DNA from: Comamonadaceae bacterium | GTDB lineage: Bacteria; Pseudomonadota; Gammaproteobacteria; Burkholderiales; Burkholderiaceae_C | Length of the DNA stretch: 64,000 bases | Direction of reading: 5' to 3' | NCBI GenBank assembly: GCA_027485235.1 | Contig: JAIXRJ010000030.1 | Location: 117,360-181,359 of the forward strand | Shown here: in pieces, positions 9,288 to 20,434 of the stretch | Layout: every line of letters starts with the position of its first letter | Position numbering within the stretch: the stretch's first letter is position 1 | The notes under the pieces: model-generated | Seen by the model: the letters and a program-made list of their open reading frames with translations, nothing else | Database searches by the model: none | Told to the model about the DNA's origin: nothing | Translations under genes and position numbers: made by a program

Positions 9288-9351
9288 ATTTCGCCTCGCG
9301 GCCGGCAACTCCTCCGGGGCACCCGCATCCCCGCCACCACTGCATACAAGC

Positions 9352-9371
9352 AAAAAGCGCCCGAAGGCGCT
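9352..9371 (-). terminator. rho-independent terminator of the gap-2 unit
   Basis: On the minus strand AGCGCC-TTCG-GGCGCT forms a stable hairpin with a UUCG tetraloop and is followed by five T residues. It lies 115 bases downstream of the GAPDH stop at 9486 and points away from it. Confidence 0.8.
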
Positions 9372-9389
9372 ATGAACAATGTCCCATGG

Positions 9390-9465
9390 CATCGCCAGGT
9401 ATCGCCGCAAGGGCGATGTGGCAAAGCGAAGCGCCTCTGAGCCCTGGCGGGGATACCTGGCGATG
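9390..9465. repeat. 14-bp inverted repeat with 48-bp loop
   Basis: CATCGCCAGGTATC (9390-9403) and its exact reverse complement (9452-9465) flank 48 bases between the terminator at 9352 and the GAPDH stop. The role is unknown; it could stabilise the 3' end of the gap transcript or be the trace of a small mobile repeat. Confidence 0.55.
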
Positions 9466-9485
9466 CCTGCCCGACAAGAAACAGA

Positions 9486-10514
<1,029 letters not shown>

Positions 10515-10627
10515 TTACTAAACGGTTACGTAACCGGATTTGAAATCAAAACCCTTGCATGGACCTGATCCCTGAACGTGACTTCAGCGCCCACAGGCGC
10601 CGAAGCGGTTCATCCGGCGGGCCTGAA

Positions 10628-12679
10628 TCAGGCCTTGAGCAGCGCAGCGTGGACGGTGTCGGCCACGTTCTCGGCGGTGAAGCCGAAGTGTTTGAACAGC
10701 ACTGGCGCTGGTGCCGACTCGCCGTAGGTGTCGATGCCGACCACGGCGGCGCAGCCGTATTTCCACCACCCGTCGGTGGAGCCCATCTCGACCGCCACGC
10801 GGGGCAGGCCTTTGGGCAGCACGCTTTGTTTGTAGTCGCTGTCTTGACGGTCGAACACATTGGTGCTGGGCATGGAGACCACGCGCACACCGATCTTGCG
10901 TTGGGCCAGCAGCTTTTGCGCGGCCAGGGCCAGTTGCACTTCAGAGCCGGTGGCGATGATCACGCCGTGGGTCTTCTTGATGCCAACGTGTTCGGGCTCG
11001 GACAGCACATACGCGCCACGGCTGATGTCGCCCAGATCGCTCTTGGGCGAGTAAGCCAGGTTCTGGCGGCTGAGCAGCAAAGCCGATGGGCGGTGGGCGT
11101 TTTGCAGGGCCACAGCCCAGGCCACAGTGGTTTCGGCCGTGTCGGCTGGACGCCACACGTCCAAGCCGGGGATCAGGCGCAGGCTGGCGGCGTGCTCGAT
11201 GGACTGGTGGGTCGGGCCGTCTTCGCCCAGACCGATGGAGTCGTGGGTGAAAACATGGATGATGCGCTGCTTCATCAGCGCGGCCATGCGGATGGCGTTG
11301 CGCGAGTAATCAGAGAAAGTGAGGAAGGTGCCGCCGTAGGGGATGTAGCCACCGTGCAGGGCCACGCCGTTCATGATGGCGGCCATGCCGAATTCGCGCA
11401 CGCCGTAGTTGATGTGGCGGCCGATCTTGGAGGCCCCTTCGGTAGCCGAGCCGTCAGCTGTCTTGACCACGTCACCGGCCAAGTCCACGCGGAAAGCAGG
11501 CGTGCTCTTGGTGTTGGTCAGGTTGGAGCCCGTGAGGTCGGCGGAGCCGCCCAGCATTTCGGGCAGGGCAGCGGTGAAGGCTTCGAGGGCCAACTGGCTG
11601 GCCTTGCGGCTGGCCACGGTCTCGCCCTTGGTGTGGGCTGCGATGACGGCGTCAAACGCCACCTGGTTGAAGTTCTTGGGCAAGTCGCCCTTCATGCGGC
11701 GCAGGAATTCTTTGGCCTCAGCAGGGAAGGCGGCTTTGTACGCGGCAAAGGCGGTGTTCCAAGCAGCTTCGCGGGCAGCGCCGGCGGCTTTGGCGTCCCA
11801 GTCGGCATAGACCGCTTTGGGGATCTTGAAGGGCTCGGCTGTCCAGCCCAGGGCTTCGCGGGTGAGTTGGATTTCTTCAGCGCCCAAAGGTTCGCCGTGG
11901 GCTTTGGAGGTGCCCGCACGGTTGGGCGAGCCCTTGCCGATGGCGGTTTTGCAGACGATCAGGGTGGGTTTGTCAGCGCTGTGTTTGGCACTGGCAATTG
12001 CAGCGGACACGGCCGCGGCGTCATGGCCGTCCACGGCATCGATCACGTTCCAGCCGCAGGCGGCAAAGCGCTGGGGCGTGTTGTCGATGAACCAGGGGGC
12101 GACTTGGCCGTCGATCGAGATGCCGTTGTCGTCGTACAGGGCAATCAGTTTGTTCAGCTTCCAGGCACCGGCCAGGGCCACGGCTTCGTGGCTGATGCCC
12201 TCCATCAGGCAGCCGTCACCCAAGAACACATAAGTGTGGTGATCCACGATCTTGTGGTCGGCTTGGTTGAACTCGGCGGCCAGCAGCTTTTCGGCCAGGG
12301 CCATGCCCACGGCGTTGGTGATGCCTTGGCCCAGCGGGCCGGTGGTGGTTTCCACACCGGGCGTCACGCCCACTTCGGGGTGGCCTGCGGTTTTGCTGTG
12401 CAGGGTGCGGAAGTTCTTCAGCTCTTCGATCGGCAGCTTGTAGCCGGTCAGGTGCAGCACCGAATAGATCAGCATGGAGCCGTGGCCATTGGACAGCACA
12501 AAGCGGTCGCGGTTGGCCCAGTGGGGGTTTTTGGGGTTGTGTTGCAGGTGATCGCCCCAAAGTGCCACGGCCATGTCGGCCATGCCCATGGGCGCACCGG
12601 GGTGACCGGAGTTGGCTTGTTGAACGGCGTCCATTGCGAGGGCGCGGATGGCGTTCGCCATTTGTTGCTGGTTTGCCAT
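10628..12679 (-). CDS. tktA: transketolase
   Basis: A 683-residue thiamine-diphosphate enzyme. It has the transketolase signature near the N-terminus ('[21 protein letters not shown]'), '[18 protein letters not shown]', the ThDP-binding '[13 protein letters not shown]', the middle-domain '[17 protein letters not shown]' and a C-terminal transketolase domain. It transfers two-carbon units between sugar phosphates in the pentose phosphate pathway. The ATG at 12679 is preceded by CCGGAG. Length and domain order are those of the bacterial family. gapA follows on the same strand. Confidence 0.97.
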   Translation of the reverse strand: MANQQQMANAIRALAMDAVQQANSGHPGAPMGMADMAVALWGDHLQHNPKNPHWANRDRFVLSNGHGSMLIYSVLHLTGYKLPIEELKNFRTLHSKTAGHPEVGVTPGVETTTGPLGQGITNAVGMALAEKLLAAEFNQADHKIVDHHTYVFLGDGCLMEGISHEAVALAGAWKLNKLIALYDDNGISIDGQVAPWFIDNTPQRFAACGWNVIDAVDGHDAAAVSAAIASAKHSADKPTLIVCKTAIGKGSPNRAGTSKAHGEPLGAEEIQLTREALGWTAEPFKIPKAVYADWDAKAAGAAREAAWNTAFAAYKAAFPAEAKEFLRRMKGDLPKNFNQVAFDAVIAAHTKGETVASRKASQLALEAFTAALPEMLGGSADLTGSNLTNTKSTPAFRVDLAGDVVKTADGSATEGASKIGRHINYGVREFGMAAIMNGVALHGGYIPYGGTFLTFSDYSRNAIRMAALMKQRIIHVFTHDSIGLGEDGPTHQSIEHAASLRLIPGLDVWRPADTAETTVAWAVALQNAHRPSALLLSRQNLAYSPKSDLGDISRGAYVLSEPEHVGIKKTHGVIIATGSEVQLALAAQKLLAQRKIGVRVVSMPSTNVFDRQDSDYKQSVLPKGLPRVAVEMGSTDGWWKYGCAAVVGIDTYGESAPAPVLFKHFGFTAENVADTVHAALLKA

Positions 12680-12786
12680 GTGGGCAGCTCCGGGGAAAAG
12701 TATGCTGGTAAACCCGAGATTTTAGCGGCTGTCAGCCTGCTGGCTTTGTCGCTTGTCTTTTGCGGGAGGCCGTCTGCAGTGGGGTT

Positions 12787-13893
12787 TCAGGGCTGCGATT
12801 CTTTTTGCTGGCGTGCCAGCACGTAACGGCGCATGGCGATGGCCGGGGCATCGGCGGCCACGGAAAACTCGTACAAGTCTTCAGGGGGCGTGCTGGCCAG
12901 AGCCCGTTCCTGCAGCGCCAGGCCATCCACATCTTCCTGAAATGCCACGAACAACTGGTCGTGCATGAAGCGGGTGGTCTGTGGATCGTCTTGCGAAAAG
13001 TCGCGCCCGTGCACGATGAAGTAGTGCGTGCTGGTGGCCGTCTCAGGGGTGGGCATGTGGGCGGTGCGGATGCGAAACTCGGGACGCACGTTTTCGGGCC
13101 CATTTTCCGGCAGGTGGCAATCGTAAAAAGTGACCGACACCTCGTGCAGCCCCAGGCTGCGAAACTCGGAGCGCACGATGCGGGCTGCTTGGCCTTGGCC
13201 CGTCAAACCGGTCGGGATGCCCCACACGGGCGGCAAGGTGGTCGGCACCACCTTGCGCAGCAAGGCGAATTGACCCTCGCCGATCTCGCTTTCAAATGCG
13301 GCTTTGGCGTAATCGGGGGTGCCAAAGCTCTTGGCATGCAAAAAGCTCAGGTGCGTCAGGTCCAGCAGGTTCTCGTGCAGGCGCACGTAATTGGCCTGCA
13401 AGCTCAGATAACCCTGTGAACGCTCCCAATGGGCATCTTCCATCCAGTCTTGGGGCGGCAATTTGGACAGGTCAGCCTGTTCGGCCTCACCCATCCAAAT
13501 CCAAACCACAGCACCTCGCTCGTGGGTGCGGTAGGCCCGGATGCCCACGTTTTTCGGGCAGCTGGCTTGCGAGGGCACTTCGATGCAGTTGCCCTCGGTG
13601 TTGAAGCGCAGACCGTGGTAGCCGCACACGATGGTGTCTTGCTCCAGCGTTCCGGCCGACAGTGGCATGGAGCGGTGCGGGCAACGGTCTTCCAGGGCCA
13701 CCACTCGGCCGTCGGTCGCCCGGTAAATCACCAGGCGACGACCCAGCAGCGTGCGCGCCAGCAACCGGTGTTTGACTTCTTCCCCGAAGGCGGCCACGTA
13801 CCAGTCGTTCATGACAAAGGGGGTGTGGCGGTCGGCCATGCGTTGTGAGGCGTTCTGTGCAGCCGCGATGACGGCAGGCAGGGGACGTGTCAT
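12787..13893 (-). CDS. Rieske non-heme iron oxygenase, vanillate demethylase-like alpha subunit
   Basis: The 368-residue protein has an N-terminal Rieske [2Fe-2S] domain with 'CPHRSMPLSAG' (Cys71, His73) and 'CGYHGLRF' (Cys90, His93). The mononuclear iron site is in 'ENLLDLTHLSFLHAK', and a VanA-like C-terminal domain follows. Such enzymes demethylate or hydroxylate aromatic acids using a separate ferredoxin reductase; no reductase gene is adjacent. The preferred start may be one of the internal Met19 or Met28, because the family begins near 'FVMNDWYVAAF'. It is divergent from murU. Substrate unknown. Confidence 0.85.
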   Translation of the reverse strand: MTRPLPAVIAAAQNASQRMADRHTPFVMNDWYVAAFGEEVKHRLLARTLLGRRLVIYRATDGRVVALEDRCPHRSMPLSAGTLEQDTIVCGYHGLRFNTEGNCIEVPSQASCPKNVGIRAYRTHERGAVVWIWMGEAEQADLSKLPPQDWMEDAHWERSQGYLSLQANYVRLHENLLDLTHLSFLHAKSFGTPDYAKAAFESEIGEGQFALLRKVVPTTLPPVWGIPTGLTGQGQAARIVRSEFRSLGLHEVSVTFYDCHLPENGPENVRPEFRIRTAHMPTPETATSTHYFIVHGRDFSQDDPQTTRFMHDQLFVAFQEDVDGLALQERALASTPPEDLYEFSVAADAPAIAMRRYVLARQQKESQP

Positions 13894-14019
13894 GGGATTC
13901 CATTCCTTTGAGACCAGACGCAGGACTGGGTGCGGGTCTGGGTGCAGGCAAGCAGTTTAGAGTGAGTCTTGGGCCTTGTTCTGTCCCGTGAGCGCCTCAA
14001 AGCATGGCAACATCGTGCG

Positions 14020-14793
14020 ATGTCGATTTCAACATTTGCACACCCGCCCACGTTTGGCGCGGCGCCTGCCCAAGCCATGGTTCTTGCCGCTGGGCGCGGT
14101 GAACGCATGCGTCCCTTGACCGATGTGACCCCCAAGCCCTTGCTGAGCGTGCGTGGCCAGCCCCTGATGCAGTGGCCTATGCAGGCGCTGGCCCGGGGTG
14201 GCTTTGTTCGCCAATTGGTCAATACCGCATGGTTGGGCGAGCAGATTCCCGCGTATTTCGGTGAGCGCATCACCTGGCCTGGCTTGCCTGAGGTACAGAT
14301 CAGTTATTCGCACGAAGGGCAAGACTTTGGCCAAGCGCTGGAGACGGCCGGTGGCATTGTGCGTGCCTTGCCGCAGCTGGACACGGTGTTTTGGGTGGTG
14401 GCGGGTGATGTGTTTGCGCCTGATTTTGTGTTCAGCCACCAAGCCGTGCAGCGCTTTGCCGCCAGCAGCCTGCTGGCCCACCTGTGGCTGGTACCCAACC
14501 CCGATCACAACCCGGGTGGTGATTTTGGCTTGTCGGCTTCGGGCCAGGTGCTCAACTTGCCCAAGGGCGCACCCTGCCGCGACCTCACCTTCAGCACCAT
14601 CGCCTTGTACAAAAAAGCTTTTTTTGCCGACAGCGGTCTGCCAGAAGGCAACCCGCAAGGCGCTGCGCTGGCGCTCGCGCCCTTGCTGCGCAGCGCGATG
14701 GACCGGGGGCTGGTGTCGGGTGAGCGCTACTTGGGGGACTGGACCGATGTCGGCACGCGCCAGCGGCTGGCGGCGTTGAACGGCGGCCATTGA
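14020..14793 (+). CDS. murU: N-acetylmuramate alpha-1-phosphate uridylyltransferase
   Basis: The 257-residue sugar-phosphate nucleotidyltransferase has the N-terminal 'AMVLAAGRGERMRPLTDVTPKPL' signature, 'GQPLMQWPMQAL', 'WVVAGDVFAPDF' with the metal-binding Asp, and 'GDWTDVGTRQRLAAL' at the end. The short length and motif pattern fit MurU of the peptidoglycan recycling bypass. In that route AmgK phosphorylates MurNAc at C1 and MurU turns it into UDP-MurNAc. An amgK gene is present in this window at 25407-26510 but is not adjacent. The ATG at 14020 is chosen because the family begins just after it. A glucose-1-phosphate uridylyltransferase-like role is the alternative. Confidence 0.75.
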   Translation: MSISTFAHPPTFGAAPAQAMVLAAGRGERMRPLTDVTPKPLLSVRGQPLMQWPMQALARGGFVRQLVNTAWLGEQIPAYFGERITWPGLPEVQISYSHEGQDFGQALETAGGIVRALPQLDTVFWVVAGDVFAPDFVFSHQAVQRFAASSLLAHLWLVPNPDHNPGGDFGLSASGQVLNLPKGAPCRDLTFSTIALYKKAFFADSGLPEGNPQGAALALAPLLRSAMDRGLVSGERYLGDWTDVGTRQRLAALNGGH

Positions 14794-14836
14794 TCTGGCC
14801 TTGATGTCCTGAGCAAATGGCCCAAAAGGCATCCGG

Positions 14837-14907
14837 TGTGGGAGCGGGACCCCGTGCGCGACGGTGAGCGGTTTGCACAAAATCGCGCACGGGGTGTGGC
14901 TCCTACA
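14837..14907. repeat. REP-like repeat pair before pepP
   Basis: One forward copy (14837-14862) and one reverse copy (14882-14907) of the dispersed repeat lie between murU and pepP. Together they can fold into a long hairpin. The second copy ends within the bases just before the pepP start and contains TACAAT, a possible -10 element. Confidence 0.7.
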
Positions 14908-14915
14908 ATGTGCCC

Positions 14916-16304
14916 ATGAGCTCTCACACGATTTACGCCCAACGCCGTGCCCGCCTCGCAGCCCAACTCGGTGCGGGTGGCATTGCCATCGTCCCCACCG
15001 CGCCTGAGCGCCAGCGCAACCGCGACAGCGATTTTCTGTACCGGCACGACAGCTATTTCTATTACCTGACGGGCTTCACCGAACCCCATGCCACCTTGGT
15101 GGTCACGGCCGAAGGAGAGAGCACGCTGTTTTGCCAGCCCAAAGACATGGAGCGCGAAGTTTGGGACGGCATCCGCTTGGGCCCGGATGCCGCCCCCGCC
15201 GCTTTGGCGGTGAGCCGGGCCTTGTCGTCGGCCGAATTGGCTGTGCAGATGCCCAAACTGCTGGAAAACCGCAGCACCGTTTGGTACCCCTTTGCCATCC
15301 ATACAGGTCTTGAAGGTCTGGTGGCCGGTTGGCTGCAGTCGGTGCGGGCGCGGGTGCGTTACGGCGCTTTGTGCCCCGAGCAGCAACGCGACCTGTGCAG
15401 CCTGCTCGACGAGATGCGCTTGGTGAAAGACGCGCACGAACAGGACATCCTGCGACAGGCCTGTCAAATCAGCGCCCGCGCCCACATCCGCGCCATGCAG
15501 CGCAGCGCCGCCATGCTGCGCGCAGGGCAAGTCGTGCACGAATACCATCTGGACGCCGAGCTGCTGCACGAATTTCGCCAGCATGGCTCGCAGTATCCGG
15601 CTTACGGCTCCATCGTGGCGGGCGGGGCCAATGCGTGTGTGCTGCACTACCGCGCCGATGCGGCTTTGATCCAAGACGGCGACTTGGTGTTGATTGACGC
15701 GGGTTGCGAGCTGGATGGGTATGCCAGCGACATCACACGGACCTTCCCGGCCAACGGAAAATTCACCGGACCGCAACGCACCTTGTACGACCTGGTGCTG
15801 GCCTCGCAAGATGCCGCCGTGGCCGCCACCCAGGCAGGTGCGCGTTTTGTCGCCCCGCATGAAGCCGCCGTGGCCGTGCTGGCGCAAGGCCTGCTCGATG
15901 TCGGCTTGCTCGACAAAAACAAGGTCGGCAACGCGCAAGACGTGATTGCCAACCGCAGTTATTTCCCCTTTTACATGCACCGCACAGGCCACTGGCTGGG
16001 CATGGACGTGCATGATTGCGGCAGCTACGTGGAGCCCTCACAGGTGGGCCACATCAGCGAACGCAAAGACCCGTTGAGTGGCGAACTCATCAAGGACCGC
16101 CCCAGCCGCATCCTGCAGCCGGGCATGGTGCTGACCATTGAGCCGGGCCTGTATGTGCGGCCTGCACCCGGTGTGCCCGAGCCCTTCCACAACATCGGCA
16201 TCCGCATCGAAGACGATGCCATCGTGACCGCGACGGGGTGCGAACTGATCTCGCGGGGCGTGCCGGTGAAGGCCGACGAGATCGAAGCCTTGATGCGGGG
16301 CTGA
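14916..16304 (+). CDS. pepP: Xaa-Pro aminopeptidase (aminopeptidase P)
   Basis: About 462 residues. The N-terminal aminopeptidase P domain ('NRDSDFLYRHDSYFYYLTGF') is followed by the pita-bread metallopeptidase domain. The five metal ligands are in 'LIDAGCELDGYASDITRTFP' (two Asp), 'HRTGHWLGMDVHD' (His), 'LTIEPGLYV' (Glu) and 'GIRIEDD' (Glu). It removes N-terminal residues in front of proline. The first start codon in frame is GTG 14910; ATG 14916 gives the usual N-terminus. The MOSC gene follows after 7 bases. Confidence 0.93.
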   Translation: MSSHTIYAQRRARLAAQLGAGGIAIVPTAPERQRNRDSDFLYRHDSYFYYLTGFTEPHATLVVTAEGESTLFCQPKDMEREVWDGIRLGPDAAPAALAVSRALSSAELAVQMPKLLENRSTVWYPFAIHTGLEGLVAGWLQSVRARVRYGALCPEQQRDLCSLLDEMRLVKDAHEQDILRQACQISARAHIRAMQRSAAMLRAGQVVHEYHLDAELLHEFRQHGSQYPAYGSIVAGGANACVLHYRADAALIQDGDLVLIDAGCELDGYASDITRTFPANGKFTGPQRTLYDLVLASQDAAVAATQAGARFVAPHEAAVAVLAQGLLDVGLLDKNKVGNAQDVIANRSYFPFYMHRTGHWLGMDVHDCGSYVEPSQVGHISERKDPLSGELIKDRPSRILQPGMVLTIEPGLYVRPAPGVPEPFHNIGIRIEDDAIVTATGCELISRGVPVKADEIEALMRG

Positions 16305-16311
16305 AGCAGCC

Positions 16312-16917
16312 ATGCTGCCGAGTTCGCCGCCTGTTTGTTCAGGCACGCTGCGCGCCATCCAGACTGGGCGGGTTCGCCCTTTGAGGGTGAGCGGACGCAA
16401 AATGGTGTCGGCCATTGGCAAGACCGCAGTTTCTGGCCCGATCGCGGTCGGCGTCTTGGGCCTGGCGGGTGATGAGCAGGCCGATTTGTCGGTGCATGGC
16501 GGCTTGAGCAAAGCGGTGTACGCCTTGCCGTCGGAGCATCTGGCGTGGTGGCAGGCGCAGCGCCAAACCCGCGGGGCCACGATGTTTGAAGAAACCTTGG
16601 CGCCGGGTTTTTTGGGTGAAAACCTCAGCTTGCAAGGCCTGCTCGAAAAAGACCTGTTCATTGGCGACCGCCTCGACTTTGGTGACGTGGTCTTGCGTGT
16701 GACCCAGCCGCGTGAGCCCTGCGGCAAATTCAATGCCGTCATGGGCTATGCCCTGGCCGCCAAAGACATGGTGCAAAGCGGGCGTTGTGGTTTCTATTTG
16801 GCGGTGGAGCAAACCGGCTTTCTGCATGCCGGGGCCACATGCCAAGTGCTGGCGGGCTCACGCTCTGTCCGCGTGAGCGAGGCTTTGCAGCACAAAGCCT
16901 GGAAACATCTGCGCTGA
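16312..16917 (+). CDS. MOSC domain protein (YiiM-like)
   Basis: The 201-residue protein has the MOSC beta-barrel motifs 'GLAGDEQADLSVHGGLSKAV', 'GENLSLQGL' and 'TQPREPCGKFNAVMG', with the conserved cysteine that binds molybdenum cofactor or sulfur. YiiM-like proteins detoxify N-hydroxylated bases and amidoximes using Moco. It lies 7 bases behind pepP and is probably co-transcribed. The substrate is unknown. Confidence 0.85.
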   Translation: MLPSSPPVCSGTLRAIQTGRVRPLRVSGRKMVSAIGKTAVSGPIAVGVLGLAGDEQADLSVHGGLSKAVYALPSEHLAWWQAQRQTRGATMFEETLAPGFLGENLSLQGLLEKDLFIGDRLDFGDVVLRVTQPREPCGKFNAVMGYALAAKDMVQSGRCGFYLAVEQTGFLHAGATCQVLAGSRSVRVSEALQHKAWKHLR

Positions 16918-17115
16918 TCACCCCCATTTGTGTGCAAAAGTCAAAAGCCAACTCACTGGCGCAGGGCAAGCACTGCGCTCAAAGGCCTGCATCCCGGGTC
17001 TACAATGAACTACCGCCCGACTGTCGCCCTGTGCGTGGACAAATTCCTTGCCACGCGCCTTGGCTGCTGAACCCCGGCAGCCCTGACAGCACACCCTTCA
17101 ACGGAGCCCAAGCCC

Positions 17116-19419
17116 ATGACCAACAAGGTCCAAACCGAAGAAAAACGCGCCCAATTGCGCCAAGCCGCCCTCGAGTACCACGAGTTCCCCACCCCCGGCA
17201 AAATCGCCATGGCCCCCACCAAGCAGTTGGTCAACCAGCACGACTTGGCGCTGGCCTACTCGCCCGGCGTGGCGGCCCCTTGCGAAGAAATCGTCAAAGA
17301 CCCCGCCAATGCCTTCAAGTACACCAGCCGGGGCAACCTGGTGGGCGTGGTGACCAACGGCACGGCCGTGCTGGGCCTGGGTGACATCGGCCCGCTGGCC
17401 AGCAAACCGGTCATGGAAGGCAAGGGCGTCTTGTTCAAGAAGTTCTCGGGCATTGACGTGTTCGACATCGAGATCAATGAAAAAGACCCGGACAAGCTGG
17501 TCGAAATCATCGCCTCGTTGGAGCCGACGTTTGGCGGCATCAACCTGGAAGACATCAAGGCGCCGGACTGCTTCTACATCGAGCGCAAACTGCGCGAACG
17601 CATGAAGATCCCGGTCTTTCACGATGACCAACACGGCACCGCCATCGTGGTGGGTGCGGCCATCCTGAACGGTCTCAAAGTCGTGGGCAAGGACCCCAAA
17701 GAGATCAAGCTGGTCACTTCGGGCGCGGGCGCAGCGGCCCTGGCTTGTTTGGGCCTGCTGGTCAAGTTGGGCATCCCGCGTGAAAACATCTGGGTCACCG
17801 ATCTGGCCGGCGTGGTGTACGAAGGCCGTACCGAGCTGATGGACGAAGACAAGATCCAATTCGTGCAAAAAACCGATCAACGGACTTTGGCCGAGGTCAT
17901 CGAGGGCGCTGACGTGTTCCTGGGGCTGTCGGCTGGCGGCGTGCTCAAGCCAGACATGGTCAAGAAGATGGCCGCCAAGCCCTTGATCTTTGCGCTGGCC
18001 AATCCCAACCCCGAGATCGATCCTGCGGACGTCAAAGCGGTGCGCGACGATGCCATCATGGCCACAGGCCGGACCGACTACCCCAACCAGGTCAACAACG
18101 TTCTGTGCTTTCCTTATATTTTCCGGGGTGCCCTGGATTGCGGCGCCACCACCATCACGCTGGAGATGGAGATTGCCGCTGTTTATGCCATTTCTGAACT
18201 GGCCCAGGCCGAACAAAGCGAAGTGGTGGCCGCTGCCTACGCCGGTGAGCCTTTGGTTTTTGGTCCCGATTACCTGATTCCCAAGCCCTTCGATCCGCGA
18301 TTGATGATCAAAATTGCCCCGGCGGTGGCCCAAGCGGCCTTTGACTCGGGTGTGGCTTCGCGCCCGATCAAGGACATGGATGCTTACCGCGAAAGCCTGC
18401 AAGGTTTTGTGTACGCATCAGGCACCATGATGAAACCCATTTTCACGGCCGCCAAACGTGCCTTGAAGAAACGCGTCGCCTACAGCGAGGGCGAAGAAGA
18501 ACGCGTGCTGCGTGCCGCCCAAATTGTGGTCGATGAGGGCATTGCCCGCCCCACCTTGATCGGCCGACCCGGCGTGATCGCCGAGCGCATCGAGAAATTT
18601 GGTCTGCGCCTCAAAGAGGAACTGGATTACGACATCGTGAACGTCGAAGACGATCACCGCTACCGCGATTTTTGGCAGACCTACCACCGCATGACCGAGC
18701 GCAAGGGCATCACCCAGCAGATGGCCAAAATCGAGATGCGCCGCCGTTTGTCGCTCATTGGTGCCATGTTGCTGCACAAAGGCGACGTGGACGGCATGAT
18801 TTGTGGCACATGGGGCACCAACCCCATGCATTTGAGCTACATCGACCAAGTGATTGGCAAGCGCAAGGGCGTCAACACCTTTGCCTGCATGAACGGTTTG
18901 ATGCTGCCCGGTCGCCAGTTGTTCATGGTGGACACCCATGTCAACTACGACCCCACGGCCGAAGAGTTGGCCGAAATCACCGTGATGGCAGCCGAAGAAA
19001 TGCGCCGTTTCGGCATCCAGCCCAAAGCGGCCTTGCTCTCGCACTCCAACTTTGGCTCCTCCAACCAGCCCAGCGCAGTCAAAATGCGCCGGGTCCTCGA
19101 TTTGCTTCGCAGCCATGCGCCTTGGCTGGACGTCGACGGCGAAATGCATGGCGATGTCGCTCTCGATGCGGTTGCTCGCCAAGCGATCATGCCCAACAGC
19201 ACTTTGATTGGTGACGCCAATTTGCTGGTCTTGCCCAACATTGACGCGGCCAACATCGCTTACAACCTGCTCAAAACGGCTGCGGGCGGCAACATCGCGG
19301 TGGGCCCCGTTCTGCTGGGGGCCTCCAAGCCGGTTCACATCTTGACGCCCAGCACCACTGTGCGCCGGATTGTGAACATGACGGCCCTCACGGTGGCAGA
19401 CGCCAACGCAGCCCGCTGA
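17116..19419 (+). CDS. maeB: NADP-dependent malic enzyme, MaeB type
   Basis: A 767-residue two-part protein. Residues 1 to about 425 are the malic enzyme: '[12 protein letters not shown]', '[20 protein letters not shown]', '[20 protein letters not shown]', '[19 protein letters not shown]' and '[17 protein letters not shown]'. The rest is a phosphate-acetyltransferase-like domain ('[20 protein letters not shown]') that usually serves allosteric control by acetyl-CoA. It oxidatively decarboxylates malate to pyruvate and makes NADPH. A -10-like TACAAT lies at about 17001, and a strong hairpin follows the stop. Confidence 0.96.
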   Translation: MTNKVQTEEKRAQLRQAALEYHEFPTPGKIAMAPTKQLVNQHDLALAYSPGVAAPCEEIVKDPANAFKYTSRGNLVGVVTNGTAVLGLGDIGPLASKPVMEGKGVLFKKFSGIDVFDIEINEKDPDKLVEIIASLEPTFGGINLEDIKAPDCFYIERKLRERMKIPVFHDDQHGTAIVVGAAILNGLKVVGKDPKEIKLVTSGAGAAALACLGLLVKLGIPRENIWVTDLAGVVYEGRTELMDEDKIQFVQKTDQRTLAEVIEGADVFLGLSAGGVLKPDMVKKMAAKPLIFALANPNPEIDPADVKAVRDDAIMATGRTDYPNQVNNVLCFPYIFRGALDCGATTITLEMEIAAVYAISELAQAEQSEVVAAAYAGEPLVFGPDYLIPKPFDPRLMIKIAPAVAQAAFDSGVASRPIKDMDAYRESLQGFVYASGTMMKPIFTAAKRALKKRVAYSEGEEERVLRAAQIVVDEGIARPTLIGRPGVIAERIEKFGLRLKEELDYDIVNVEDDHRYRDFWQTYHRMTERKGITQQMAKIEMRRRLSLIGAMLLHKGDVDGMICGTWGTNPMHLSYIDQVIGKRKGVNTFACMNGLMLPGRQLFMVDTHVNYDPTAEELAEITVMAAEEMRRFGIQPKAALLSHSNFGSSNQPSAVKMRRVLDLLRSHAPWLDVDGEMHGDVALDAVARQAIMPNSTLIGDANLLVLPNIDAANIAYNLLKTAAGGNIAVGPVLLGASKPVHILTPSTTVRRIVNMTALTVADANAAR

Positions 19420-19439
19420 GGGCTGGCCATCGGGAAAGT

Positions 19440-19473
19440 CCACACTTCCAAGGCCTTTGCCTTGGAAGTGTGG
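19440..19473 (+). terminator. 15-bp-stem hairpin after maeB
   Basis: CCACACTTCCAAGGC pairs perfectly with GCCTTGGAAGTGTGG across a four-base loop, 20 bases after the maeB stop. No T run follows, so it may be a 3'-end stabiliser or an imperfect terminator. Confidence 0.65.
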
Positions 19474-19570
19474 GTGGTTAACGCGGCAAGTGCTTGCATT
19501 TTTATGACAATTGCATCACACTAGCGCCTTCGAGTTTTCGGGTTAACCCGGAGCTCTTGAAAGGTGTTTC

Positions 19571-19984
19571 ATGAAGGCAACGTTCCAAAACCACGGCTGG
19601 CCGAGCGGGTTGACCGCCCTCGCCGCAGTGATTTTGATGGCATGCACTTTTTCGGTGCAGTCCAAAACGTCGACCGATGCGGCCGTTCCGCCCACCATGG
19701 GGCTGTCTGAGTTGCCGCGAGAAGGCCAAGCGACTTACCAACTCATCCGACAGGGTGGTCCTTTTCCTTACGAAAAGGACGGGGTTGTTTTTGGTAACCG
19801 TGAGCGTTTGTTGCCCCGCCAAGACCGGGGCTACTACCGTGAATACACCGTCAAGACCCCGGGATCGCGAGACCGTGGTGCCCGACGCATTGTGTGTGGG
19901 GGACAGGAGGCGCGTCATCCGCGTGCCTGTTATTACACACAAGACCATTACGCGAGCTTTCGCGAAATTGTCGACAAAAACTGA
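19571..19984 (+). CDS. secreted guanyl-specific ribonuclease, RNase Sa/barnase family
   Basis: The 137-residue precursor carries an N-terminal hydrophobic export segment ending in LMAC, which could be a lipobox. The catalytic domain matches RNase Sa: 'FGNRERLLP', 'YYREYTVKTPGSRDRGARRI' with the catalytic Glu and Arg, and 'YYTQDHYASFREI' with the catalytic His. Two cysteines in 'VCGG' and 'RACYY' could form the usual disulfide. The enzyme cleaves RNA after guanine outside the cytoplasm. The next gene encodes a barstar-type inhibitor, which protects the producer. The role may be nutrient scavenging or competition. Confidence 0.88.
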   Translation: MKATFQNHGWPSGLTALAAVILMACTFSVQSKTSTDAAVPPTMGLSELPREGQATYQLIRQGGPFPYEKDGVVFGNRERLLPRQDRGYYREYTVKTPGSRDRGARRIVCGGQEARHPRACYYTQDHYASFREIVDKN

Positions 19985-20014
19985 TTATTAAGAGAAAGAC
20001 CAACGGAGATGGAC

Positions 20015-20434
20015 ATGCCGATTCGCCAGGACCAGGAGACGCCGCTCAAAGGCGTCCGGTCCAACATCGTGCAGTCGATCCGCGCTTACCGCGTGAGCGA
20101 CTTGCAAGAGGCCGCCCAAGGCCTGGGCCACCATTTTTTGTATGCCAACCTGGCGCAAGCCCAGAGCAAACAAGACGTGCTGGACCTCATTGGTGCGCAA
20201 TTCACACTGCCTTCGCACTTCGGCAAAAACTTTGATGCCTTGTACGACTGCATGACCGACCCTTTGCACAAGTCGGGTCCACAGCCGGGTTTCATTGTGG
20301 TGCTGGAGCAGATTCCGGCCCACGTCAAGTTCGACAAAGAAGCCCGTGAGCAATTGCTGGACATCTTCCGCGACACTGCCGATTACTGGGGGGACAGGAA
20401 GATACCCTTCCGATGCTTCTATTCTTTTCTGTAG
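20015..20434 (+). CDS. barstar-family ribonuclease inhibitor
   Basis: The 139-residue protein contains the barstar core: 'FLYANLAQAQSKQDVLDLIG', 'FTLPSHFGKNFDALYDCMTD' with the Asp/Tyr/Asn face that plugs the RNase active site, and 'GFIVVLEQIPAHVKFDKEA'. It binds and blocks barnase-like RNases in the cytoplasm. ATG 20015 is preferred to 20009 because GGAG lies at a better distance. It is 30 bases behind the RNase gene, forming an enzyme-inhibitor pair. Confidence 0.9.
   Translation: MPIRQDQETPLKGVRSNIVQSIRAYRVSDLQEAAQGLGHHFLYANLAQAQSKQDVLDLIGAQFTLPSHFGKNFDALYDCMTDPLHKSGPQPGFIVVLEQIPAHVKFDKEAREQLLDIFRDTADYWGDRKIPFRCFYSFL

Noticed and set aside
10559..12826. A 755-residue frame on the plus strand opposite transketolase, and many similar long antisense frames (for example opposite coxL, lptD and maeB)
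   Set aside because: They are rich in His, Gly, Val and Arg, mirror the codon bias of the true GC-rich gene on the other strand, and show no family motif.
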